Part shown: piece after piece, positions 34,193 to 42,885 of the stretch
Layout: every line of letters begins with the position of its first letter
Position numbering within the stretch: position 1 is the stretch's first letter
Assembly: GCF_008369915.1 (NCBI RefSeq)
Contig: NZ_VSRN01000001.1
Span: 2,512,001 to 2,576,000, forward strand
Length of the DNA stretch: 64,000 bases
Origin: Dyadobacter sp. UC 10
GTDB lineage: Bacteria; Bacteroidota; Bacteroidia; Cytophagales; Spirosomataceae
Direction: 5' to 3'
The notes under the pieces: model-generated
Database searches by the model: none
Told to the model about the DNA's origin: nothing
Seen by the model: the letters and a program-made list of their open reading frames with translations, nothing else
Program-made: the position numbers and the translations under genes

Positions 34193-37100
34193 ATGAAAGT
34201 AAAACTTACACTTCTGCAAAGTATTCTCTTAATCATCACACTGACTTACAATGCATTGGGTCAAACTACGCTACAGGGAAAAGTGTCCGAGTCGGCAAAC
34301 GGTGAGGCGCTGGCGGGTATTAGTATCCAGATCAAAGGCAAAGTAACCGGCACAATTACCGACAATCAGGGGCGGTTCAAATTATATACGACGTCAAATC
34401 CGCCGCTTACACTTACAATTTCTTCGGTAGGATTTCAGACTCAGGAAATAAACGTCAGCCCGGGACAGACTAATCTCGATATTAAAATGGTCGAGCAGGT
34501 CACACTTGGCGAAGAGATTGTCGTCTCGGCTTCCCGCGTTGAAGAATCTGTCATGAAATCTCCGGTAGCCATCGAAAAAATGAATCTCCGGGACATGCGC
34601 GACACTCCTTCCGCTAACTTTTACGATGCGCTCAATAACCTGAAAGGCATCGATATGGCCACGCAGGGATTCCTCTTCAAGTCCATTAATATGCGCGGCT
34701 TCGGCAGCACGGGTAACCCCCGAACGGTTCAAATGATCGATGGAATGGACAACCAGGCACCTGGCCTCAATTTTCCACTCGACAATATCATCGGTATTCC
34801 AGAGCTGGATGTGGAAAGCGTGGAAGTGCTTCCCGGCGCAGCCTCCGCTTTATACGGGCCGAATGCGGTCAATGGTTTGATACTCATGAATAGTAAAAGT
34901 CCATTTTTATACCAGGGGCTAAGTGCCAGTGTGAAAGGCGGTGTGATGCATGAAAAGCACAGGTCGCAGGCTACGACACCTTTCGTAGATGCTACCATTC
35001 GCTATGCAAAAGCATTCAACAACAAAATAGCATTCAAGGCAAATGTTTCTTTTATAAGAGCAAAAGACTGGGAGGCAACCAACTACACCAATCTCAATTT
35101 GGGTGGGAATTCAGATCCCGGTCGTGGAGCAGGCACAGCACTGGATTACGATGGGGTGAATGTATATGGTGACGAGATACAGACCAATATCAATGCAGTG
35201 GCCCAGTCACTCGCCGCTGCCGGAAATATTCCCGCAGGGGCCGTGTCACTCGTTCCCAACACATTCGTAAGCCGCACCGGTTATCTTGAAAAGGACCTGG
35301 TGGATTACAATACAAAAAGTTTTAAAGCGAATGCAGCCATTCACTACCGCATTAATGAAAAAATGGAGGCAGTAGCGCAGGTTAATTACGGATATGGAAC
35401 TACGGTGTATACAGCAACAGGCAGGTACGCACTCCGCGATTTTAACCTTACCCAGGCCAAACTCGAATTGCGCGGGGACAATTTTACTGTCCGTGCGTAT
35501 ACGACACAGGAGCGCTCGGGAAAATCATACCTTTCAGGTCTCGCTGCGGTTTCGATGCTAACAGACTTTAAACCCAATAATGTATGGTTCGGTCAGTATG
35601 TTGGCGCATTTGCGACTGCCCGCGGGGCTGGTACCAGTGAAGCAGCATCTCACCTGCTCGCCCGCCAGACTGCCGACGCAAATATGCCTCAGCCGGGAAC
35701 AGCCGCCTTTGATCAGCTTCTGGACAAATATCGAAACATGCCAATTGTAGACGGTGGAGGCGGTTTTGCGGACAAGACCAATCTCTACCACGCGGAAGGA
35801 TTTTATAACTTTAAAAATCAGTTGAAAGTGGTGGAAGTGCTTGCTGGTGCAAATTTCCGTCAGTACCAGCTGCGCTCCGCAGGTACTTTGTTTGCAGATC
35901 AGAAAGAAGGGCGTTCAGGAACGATTCCCATTAATGAATGGGGCGCATTTGTGCAGGCAGGAAAAAGTATTTTATCTAATCACCTGAAACTGACCGGCTC
36001 GATCCGCTACGATAAAAATGAAAACTTCGCAGGCCAGTTCACACCCAGGGTGTCGGCGGTAACAACTTTTGGTGAGCACAATATCCGCCTATCTTACCAA
36101 ACAGGTTTTCGCATTCCTACAACCCAAAATCAGTATATTGATCTGAGAACGCCTGCGGGCACATTGGTTGGCGGATTACCCGAATTTGATGCCCGATATA
36201 ACCTTACCAGCGGAATACTACGGCAAAATCTGTCAGAAGAAGCTGTCATGCAAGTCGTAAAAAGTGATCCGACTATCCTCGAAAAAGCGACCGTTTATGC
36301 CAAGGCGGCGGTGACTCAGCAAGCCACCACTGCCATTACCCAGGCGGTCACAACCCAGGTTACCAATGCAGTAAATCAGGCGGTGGCAGCCGGACAAATC
36401 CCGAACGATCCGGCAACTATTCAGAGCGCAATCTCAAACGGGGTAAACCAGGCCCTGCCGGGTGCGCTATCTTCACAGCTTCCGGGTATACTCGCGGCGC
36501 AGGTTCCGGCCCTGGTTCCAACGATCGCGCAGGCTTACGCCCTTGAAAAATTACCCAAATACAAACCAAGAAAATTGGCTCCCGAAAGGATCGCTTCCTT
36601 TGAAATCGGCTATAAAGGTGTTATTGCCAAAAAACTTTTTATAGATGCCTATTACTATGTGAGCAGATACAAGAACCTGATCGGCGGGGCTGTGATTGTA
36701 GTACCAACGGCAGCAGCAGCACCGGGGCTGCCTATAGAATCAGGAATTGGGGTAGGCAATTTTAACGGCTATTCGCGGGTAGTGAATACAACGGAAACGA
36801 TCACTACGACAGGCTTCGCACTTGGACTGAATTATTCATTGTCAAAGGGTTATAACATTGGCGGCAACATTGCCAACAATGAGCTGCGGAACTTTAAACC
36901 ATCACCAGAAGTGCAGTATTCCCAGTTCAATACGCCGAAATACCGGTACAATTTAAACTTTGGAAAAAGGATAACCAGCAGCAGTAACTTTGGATTTAAT
37001 GTGGTTTACCGGTACCAGCAGGCATTTGTATGGGAATCAAGCTTTATCGTTCCCACCACTACCGACGTTCCCATTTTCTCCAACACAAAAGTTCCGGCTA

Positions 37101-37267
37101 TCAATAACCTCGATGCCCAGATCAGTTTGAAAGCAGCGTCCATCAAGTCGATCATTAAACTGGGCGCAACCAATCTATTGGGCAAATCTTATATCCAGGC
37201 TTATGGCAGCCCGAATATCGGATCTACCTACTATGTAAGTATCACATTTGATGAGCTATTGAATTAG
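34193..37267 (+). CDS. TonB-dependent outer-membrane receptor with carboxypeptidase-regulatory-like domain
   Basis: 1024 residues. The signal peptide ends near LGQ (about 24), followed by a CarboxypepD_reg-like domain (about 25-105, LQGKVSESANGEALAGISIQIKG) and the plug (about 120-220, with the NMRGFGS and GAASALYGPNAVNGLILM blocks). The rest is a 22-strand barrel ending in a short C-terminal strand (TYYVSITFDELLN). An Ala/Gln/Thr/Val-rich stretch at about 685-788 is unusual (see findings). There is no SusD partner, sensor or regulator nearby, so the substrate is unknown. Confidence 0.93.
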   Translation: MKVKLTLLQSILLIITLTYNALGQTTLQGKVSESANGEALAGISIQIKGKVTGTITDNQGRFKLYTTSNPPLTLTISSVGFQTQEINVSPGQTNLDIKMVEQVTLGEEIVVSASRVEESVMKSPVAIEKMNLRDMRDTPSANFYDALNNLKGIDMATQGFLFKSINMRGFGSTGNPRTVQMIDGMDNQAPGLNFPLDNIIGIPELDVESVEVLPGAASALYGPNAVNGLILMNSKSPFLYQGLSASVKGGVMHEKHRSQATTPFVDATIRYAKAFNNKIAFKANVSFIRAKDWEATNYTNLNLGGNSDPGRGAGTALDYDGVNVYGDEIQTNINAVAQSLAAAGNIPAGAVSLVPNTFVSRTGYLEKDLVDYNTKSFKANAAIHYRINEKMEAVAQVNYGYGTTVYTATGRYALRDFNLTQAKLELRGDNFTVRAYTTQERSGKSYLSGLAAVSMLTDFKPNNVWFGQYVGAFATARGAGTSEAASHLLARQTADANMPQPGTAAFDQLLDKYRNMPIVDGGGGFADKTNLYHAEGFYNFKNQLKVVEVLAGANFRQYQLRSAGTLFADQKEGRSGTIPINEWGAFVQAGKSILSNHLKLTGSIRYDKNENFAGQFTPRVSAVTTFGEHNIRLSYQTGFRIPTTQNQYIDLRTPAGTLVGGLPEFDARYNLTSGILRQNLSEEAVMQVVKSDPTILEKATVYAKAAVTQQATTAITQAVTTQVTNAVNQAVAAGQIPNDPATIQSAISNGVNQALPGALSSQLPGILAAQVPALVPTIAQAYALEKLPKYKPRKLAPERIASFEIGYKGVIAKKLFIDAYYYVSRYKNLIGGAVIVVPTAAAAPGLPIESGIGVGNFNGYSRVVNTTETITTTGFALGLNYSLSKGYNIGGNIANNELRNFKPSPEVQYSQFNTPKYRYNLNFGKRITSSSNFGFNVVYRYQQAFVWESSFIVPTTTDVPIFSNTKVPAINNLDAQISLKAASIKSIIKLGATNLLGKSYIQAYGSPNIGSTYYVSITFDELLN

Positions 37268-37272
37268 CACGT

Positions 37273-37944
37273 TTACTTTTCCCCGTAAGCAAGGTCCCCG
37301 GCATCACCAAGGCCGGGGACTATATAATACTGCTCGTTCAGCTTCTCGTCGATCGCTCCCAGCCAGAGCCTGCATTGCGGTATCCGGCTTTGCAGGAAGT
37401 CAACGCCTTCCGGACTTGCGATCACAGAAGCGATATGGGTTTGCGAGGGAATCCCAAAACGCAGTAATGCATGGTATACTTTTTCCATCGACCTCCCCGT
37501 AGCAAGCATCGGATCGATCAGGATCAAGATTTTACCGGTAAGGTCCGGGCTGGTGATGTAATCCATTTCCACTTCAAATTCTTCCTCCTCGTTGATATGA
37601 TGTCCCCGGTAAGCGCCGATAAATGCATTATCGGCTTTATCAAACATGTTCAGAAAGCCCTGATGCATGGGAACGCCCGCACGAAGGATCGTCGCCAATA
37701 CTACCGGCTGCAATAAAGAGCGCGAAGGCGCCAGCCCGAGCGGTGTCTCTACTTTGCCGGGCCGGAAAGTCAGCGTTTTTGATAATTCATAAGCAAGCAA
37801 CTCTCCCATCCGCTCCATATTCCGCCTGAATCTCAATCGGTCTTTTTGAATATTTACGTCACGTAATTCGGCCAGATAGTGATCGGCAATGGAGGGTTTT
37901 TGGGTCAATAAAAACATGTGATCGTTAGTTTTCAGCTGCTTCAT
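37273..37944 (-). CDS. upp: Uracil phosphoribosyltransferase
   Basis: Salvages uracil to UMP with PRPP. 223 residues from the ATG at 37944 (MKQLKTNDH); the longer frame to 38004 adds 20 residues of low value. The PRPP loop is ILIDPMLATGRSM, and the C-terminal uracil-binding block is YYIVPGLGDAGDLAYG. It converges with the TonB receptor gene, five bases apart, and diverges from the following outer-membrane gene. Confidence 0.95.
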   Translation of the reverse strand: MKQLKTNDHMFLLTQKPSIADHYLAELRDVNIQKDRLRFRRNMERMGELLAYELSKTLTFRPGKVETPLGLAPSRSLLQPVVLATILRAGVPMHQGFLNMFDKADNAFIGAYRGHHINEEEEFEVEMDYITSPDLTGKILILIDPMLATGRSMEKVYHALLRFGIPSQTHIASVIASPEGVDFLQSRIPQCRLWLGAIDEKLNEQYYIVPGLGDAGDLAYGEK

Positions 37945-38041
37945 GCAAGATAATACAAATTCATTGACGTAATTTGGAAGTATTATTCTAAAAATTCTCC
38001 GCAAAAGCTCGATTTGTGTGAACAGTAGATTTTGTTTGCCT

Positions 38042-39802
38042 ATGGTTCAAGGAATACGCCGGTATTTGAAAACTTTGTCAATCATACTGGTATCCCTGCC
38101 ATTCTACGGCCACGCGCAGAGTTCTTTCATTCCCTTCAACGACGATTATTACCATTTGATAGACCGCCTCGAAATCAAGCGGGGGAAGTTCTCAGAAGGT
38201 TTCCATTTCAATGCCAAACCATTCGAGAGAAAAGCCGTTGTCGCATTGACGGACTCCATTCTAAAAGAAGGAACGATCAACCTCACGGATCGCGACTGGG
38301 AAACGATCGATTACCTGCGGGAAGACAGCTGGGAATGGACGAAAGGAATGGTCGCAACGGATTCGGCCAAATATGATCAGCTTGCCCGCCTGCATTGGTT
38401 CAGGCTCCCGCCTCCGGGAAAAAGAAGAAGATTCTTTGGTCGCACGGCTGACCTTTACAGCATTCACAACAAGGATTTCGATCTGCATTTCAATTTTACC
38501 ACTACCAATTCAATAGGAAGCGATCGCACCGCGGGCCTCGATACTACTTTGTGGTATACCACACGCGGTGTCGAGATCCGCGGTATGATCAATGAAAAGC
38601 TTGGTTTTTATACTTATGTAGCTGACAATCAGGGCCACTTTCCCACATATGTAAATCAGTTCTCACCACGATACAGTTTCCCCGGCGAAGGACTGGCAAA
38701 AGCGACGCGTAATAATGGCAGGGATTTTCTGACTGCGCGCGGCTACATCACATTCCGGCCGTTGAAAAGCATTAATGTACGTTTCGGTCACGATCACAAT
38801 ACTTTCGGCAGTGGCTACCGTTCGCTGATCCTTTCAGATAACAGCAGCCCCTACCTTTTTTTAAGACTTGATACGCAGCTGGGCCGGTTTCATTATACCA
38901 ACCTTTGGACCAGCATGATCAATGCAGGTGAAAATTCTTTCACAGGTTTTTTGAGAAACAAGAAATTCGCGTCAATTCACCACCTCAGCGTAAACCTGAC
39001 CGAACGCATTAATTTCGGGGTTTTTGAGGCTGAAATCTTCAATCGGGATTCCGTGGGCGGTGGATATGATCTCAATTACCTCAATCCGATCATTTTTTAC
39101 AGGTATGTAGAGTCTTATATAGGAAGCCAGGACAATGCGCTGCTGGGGTTTGATTTTCGCTGGCTCGTCGGGAATAAGGCGTCTGTTTATGGTCAATTCG
39201 TCCTGGATGAATTTTTAACTAAATATCTTTTCAACGGAAGCAAGTCCTGGACTAACAAATACAGTCTGCAATTGGGAGGAAAATATGTCGATGCATTCGG
39301 CGTACCGAACCTGGATTTGCAGGCAGAATATAATTTGGTACGACCGTATACCTACTCGCATAAAGACGGCGGAAGAAATTATATGCATTATGGACAATCG
39401 CTTGCACATCCTTTGGGGGCGAATTTCCGGGAATACATTGCGATTGCCCGTTATAAACTGACGTCCCGGCTGTCGGCTTATGGCACATTTATGATGGCCA
39501 TGCAGGGAAAAGACCCAACTACCGGCCCGGAAATGAATTTTGGAGGTGATATCTCGAAAAACTACGAGGAACGCAGTGTGAACCGAGATGGGGAACTGGG
39601 CCAGAAGATCGGACAGGGGATTAAAGCTTCCACGACTTTTACCGACCTGCGACTTTCTTATTCACTCGCGCATAACCTGTTTCTCGACGGTCGTTACCTG
39701 ATCAGAAATCTAAAATCGGATGATGTAAAAGTGGCCTCCAAATCGAACATTTTTACATTCGCAATCCGCTACAATATGGCTTATCGCCAGCAAACGTTCT
39801 GA
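38042..39802 (+). CDS. Outer-membrane beta-barrel protein of unknown function (Wzi/RemB-like)
   Basis: 586 residues. The start at the ATG at 38042 gives a signal peptide (MVQGIRRYLKTLSIILV...YGHAQ). The mature protein has alternating strand patterns and an aromatic-rich C-terminal barrel ending in NIFTFAIRYNMAYRQQTF, with terminal phenylalanine. The pattern, with WFRLPPPGKRRR and a repeated N-x-F-G-x-G style, is like capsule-assembly Wzi or gliding-motility RemB-type barrels in this phylum; the match is by style only. It is 13 bases before nadC and co-directional with it. Confidence 0.55.
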   Translation: MVQGIRRYLKTLSIILVSLPFYGHAQSSFIPFNDDYYHLIDRLEIKRGKFSEGFHFNAKPFERKAVVALTDSILKEGTINLTDRDWETIDYLREDSWEWTKGMVATDSAKYDQLARLHWFRLPPPGKRRRFFGRTADLYSIHNKDFDLHFNFTTTNSIGSDRTAGLDTTLWYTTRGVEIRGMINEKLGFYTYVADNQGHFPTYVNQFSPRYSFPGEGLAKATRNNGRDFLTARGYITFRPLKSINVRFGHDHNTFGSGYRSLILSDNSSPYLFLRLDTQLGRFHYTNLWTSMINAGENSFTGFLRNKKFASIHHLSVNLTERINFGVFEAEIFNRDSVGGGYDLNYLNPIIFYRYVESYIGSQDNALLGFDFRWLVGNKASVYGQFVLDEFLTKYLFNGSKSWTNKYSLQLGGKYVDAFGVPNLDLQAEYNLVRPYTYSHKDGGRNYMHYGQSLAHPLGANFREYIAIARYKLTSRLSAYGTFMMAMQGKDPTTGPEMNFGGDISKNYEERSVNRDGELGQKIGQGIKASTTFTDLRLSYSLAHNLFLDGRYLIRNLKSDDVKVASKSNIFTFAIRYNMAYRQQTF

Positions 39803-39814
39803 ACCAATACCATC

Positions 39815-40678
39815 ATGGAAACTAATCCGCATGAACTTCGCAATCTGATCCGGCTTGCATTGCTGGAAGATATTGGCGACGGGGACCATTCTTCCCTGTC
39901 GAGTGTACCCGAAAATGCAGTGAAACGCGCGAAGCTGCTCGTGAAACAGGACGGCGTTCTGGCCGGTGTAGAGGTAGCACAAATCATCTTCGACGAAACC
40001 GCTACCTATTATAATGATCCCCATTTGAAAATTGATGTGTTACTTTTTGACGGAACCTACGTCAAAAGCGGAGATATCGCATTTATAGTAGAAGGAAGTG
40101 CGCGCCTGATCCTGAAAGCGGAAAGACTGGTATTGAATATCATGCAGCGCATGAGCGGCATTGCTACTTATGCGCGACAAATGGCTGTATTGATCGAAGA
40201 CCTGCCCGTTAAACTGCTCGATACCCGGAAAACGACACCGAATTTCAGGTTGTTTGAGAAAATGGCAGTGAAGATAGGCGGGGCAGTCAATCACAGGATG
40301 GGACTGTACGATATGATTATGCTCAAAGACAATCACGTCGACTATGCAGGCGGGATTACAGCAGCGATAACGGGCGCGCGAAAGTATCTGGCGGAAACAG
40401 GCAAAGACCTCAAAATCGAAATCGAGACAAGGAATCTGGCTGAGGTGGACGAAGTACTGAGCGTGGGCCAGGTAGATATTATCATGCTAGACAACTTCCC
40501 ACTGGAAGACCTGCGTGAAGCCGTGAAAAGGATCGGTGATCGGTTTGAGACCGAAGCCTCCGGTAATATCACCGAAAAAACGTTACGCGCAGTTGCTGAG
40601 ACGGGCGTGGACGGTATATCGAGTGGTGCATTGACGCACCAGGCGCGAAGCCTGGATTTAAGTTTAAAAGCCTTTTAA
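39815..40678 (+). CDS. nadC: Nicotinate-nucleotide pyrophosphorylase
   Basis: Converts quinolinate and PRPP to nicotinate mononucleotide in de novo NAD synthesis. 287 residues with the blocks LEDIGDGDHSSLS, KLLDTRKTTPNFR, and KIGGAVNHRMGLYDMIMLKDNH plus IEIETRNLAEVDE. It starts 13 bases after the barrel gene stop and reads on towards the helix-hairpin-helix gene. nadA and nadB are not in the window, though nadK is at 25.9 kb. Confidence 0.96.
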   Translation: METNPHELRNLIRLALLEDIGDGDHSSLSSVPENAVKRAKLLVKQDGVLAGVEVAQIIFDETATYYNDPHLKIDVLLFDGTYVKSGDIAFIVEGSARLILKAERLVLNIMQRMSGIATYARQMAVLIEDLPVKLLDTRKTTPNFRLFEKMAVKIGGAVNHRMGLYDMIMLKDNHVDYAGGITAAITGARKYLAETGKDLKIEIETRNLAEVDEVLSVGQVDIIMLDNFPLEDLREAVKRIGDRFETEASGNITEKTLRAVAETGVDGISSGALTHQARSLDLSLKAF

Positions 40679-40702
40679 CCTCTATCCACATACCGAAAGC
40701 GT

Positions 40703-42829
40703 ATGCAGCATACAGGACATTTTGCATACGCTTTTTACAAAGAAAGGCTTTGGGGCTTCCGCCGTGCCCTCATTTTGATATTTGCTTTCAGTATTATTTT
40801 CGCAAATACCTTGCACGCGCAAGAGCCCCCGCGGCAGGATGTTGATATTAACCAGTTTATTGGCAGTCTCTTCCCTGTTCCTTCGGAAGATATTGATTAC
40901 GCCGAGCTTTTCGAGTCGCTGTTACAGCTTTATACCAATCCCCTCGACATCAATATCGTGACTGCCGACGAGCTGTCCGGCGCGATGATCCTCACTGATT
41001 TACAGATCCGCGCCTTCCTGCAATACCGCGAGCAGCTTGGTCCGTTCATCTCATTGTATGAATTGCAGGCTATTCCCGGCTTCGACCTTCAAACGATTTA
41101 CAGATTACTCCCTTTTATAGCTCTAAACCCAAAATCTGCCTCACTAAAAAATGCCATACACAACCCTGACCAGCACTTTTTAATATTACGTTCGGGCCGC
41201 ATTCTTGAAACACAAAAAGGTTTTGCCCCACTGGATTCGGCCTCCAAGGCGGTGACGCGGTATCGGGGAAATCCTTACAATACATTTCTGAGATACCGCA
41301 ATGCACGGTCGGGTTATTACAGCTTCGGGATTACTTTTGAAAAAGATGCCGGCGAAAAATGGTGGGCCTGGGAGCCGAAAAGGCATATTTTAGGCACGGA
41401 CTTCACGTCTTTTCATGCGCAGGTATTAAATAGGGGAAGATTAAAAAATCTGATCATCGGGGACTTCCGAATGCAAACCGGCCAGGGAATGGTAATGGGC
41501 GCGGGCTTTTCGCTGGGCAAAGGCTCAGAAGTGATTAAAACAGCTTACCGCAGTACATTGGGCTTCAAGCCTTACACTTCCTCTGGAGAAGCAGATTTTT
41601 TTAGAGGTATAGCTTTCACGTGGAGGTTGGGGAAGAAAACAGATATTTCGTTGATGTATTCAAATGTAAAAAGGGATGCGACACTGGACGAAAGTGCAGA
41701 CGGAAGGCGGTTTGCGACATCATTACCGCTGACCGGCTATCACCGGACTCCCGGTGAAATTGACAAGCATCATAATTTTTCAGAACAAAATGCAGGCGCA
41801 CATTTGCTGCATCGGTTTTCTGCTCAAAATGGGCAAATAGGGATCACTGCACTTTATACCAGCTACGAACTTCCGATACGCAAAAGGGACCAGCCCTACA
41901 ATCGGTACGAATTTTCGGGTAAACAACATCTCAACACCGGCATTCACGGCGATTACAGGTGGCGGAATTTTCACTTTTTTGGAGAAGGCGCATTGTCTGG
42001 CAGGAATGGAATCGGCGCGATTGCGGGTGCTATTGCCAGTTTTGGCAAGAAATGGGACGCTACCTTTTTGCTCAGACATTATGCCAAAAATTTTCACACA
42101 ACTTACGGTAACCCGATTAGCGAAGCCACCCGGCCATCTAATGAAAACGCGGTGTATGGCGGATTACGGTTCATGCCGCACAAACGCTGGCAGTTCAGCG
42201 GCTATTTTGACAGGTTTTGGTTTCCCTGGCTGCGGTACCAGGTCGACGCGCCTTCGAAAGGATCTGATTATTACCTCCATCTTTTATTCAAGCCAGATAA
42301 GCGGCTGAATGTGTATGCATTAGTTCATCAAAAGCAAAAACAAAAGAACGCCCCGGAAAATAAACAGCAACCGAATGAGCTCGTGACCACCGTTCGTCGC
42401 ACGGCGATGCTTAATTTTGAATATGAAGTGCCGCTGCGCTACGCCATCCGAACACGCTGCCAGCTGGGTGATACCGGAGAGAAAAAGGCAGCCCGGTCGA
42501 AAGGAATTACTATTTTTCAGGATTTGAGCTGGCATTTTCCTAAAATCGAACTTAGCACCCGGTTGGCCTGGTTTAATACCGACGATTACGACAGCCGCCA
42601 GTATGCATATGAAAAAGATATGCTGTACGCGTTTTCTGTTCCGGCCTACTACGATTCGGGTACCAGGTATTATATGATGCTACGTTACACCGTTTCAAAA
42701 AATATAAAAATATGGGCGCGCTGGTCTCAAACAAGGTATTCGGACTTGCAGACGATCAGTTCCGGTCTCAATGAAATCAAGGGGAATAAACGCAGCGAAA
42801 TTAAGATGCAGTTTATGTATCAGCTTTGA
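40703..42829 (+). CDS. Helix-hairpin-helix outer-membrane barrel protein
   Basis: 708 residues: signal peptide ending near LHAQ, then a ComEA-like helix-hairpin-helix segment at about 60-145 (ILTDLQIRAFLQYREQLGPF and LYELQAIPGF), then a long beta-barrel region to the C-terminus (RSEIKMQFMYQL). HHH domains on exported proteins bind DNA in competence systems; here the barrel suggests an outer-membrane location, so a DNA-uptake role is only a hypothesis. Proteins of this layout recur in Bacteroidota. It follows nadC by 24 bases and precedes recQ. Confidence 0.65.
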   Translation: MQHTGHFAYAFYKERLWGFRRALILIFAFSIIFANTLHAQEPPRQDVDINQFIGSLFPVPSEDIDYAELFESLLQLYTNPLDINIVTADELSGAMILTDLQIRAFLQYREQLGPFISLYELQAIPGFDLQTIYRLLPFIALNPKSASLKNAIHNPDQHFLILRSGRILETQKGFAPLDSASKAVTRYRGNPYNTFLRYRNARSGYYSFGITFEKDAGEKWWAWEPKRHILGTDFTSFHAQVLNRGRLKNLIIGDFRMQTGQGMVMGAGFSLGKGSEVIKTAYRSTLGFKPYTSSGEADFFRGIAFTWRLGKKTDISLMYSNVKRDATLDESADGRRFATSLPLTGYHRTPGEIDKHHNFSEQNAGAHLLHRFSAQNGQIGITALYTSYELPIRKRDQPYNRYEFSGKQHLNTGIHGDYRWRNFHFFGEGALSGRNGIGAIAGAIASFGKKWDATFLLRHYAKNFHTTYGNPISEATRPSNENAVYGGLRFMPHKRWQFSGYFDRFWFPWLRYQVDAPSKGSDYYLHLLFKPDKRLNVYALVHQKQKQKNAPENKQQPNELVTTVRRTAMLNFEYEVPLRYAIRTRCQLGDTGEKKAARSKGITIFQDLSWHFPKIELSTRLAWFNTDDYDSRQYAYEKDMLYAFSVPAYYDSGTRYYMMLRYTVSKNIKIWARWSQTRYSDLQTISSGLNEIKGNKRSEIKMQFMYQL

Positions 42830-42885
42830 ATCATTTTTGAAAAACACCAATATTATAAAAAACATCAGCATTGAAAACCGCAGAA

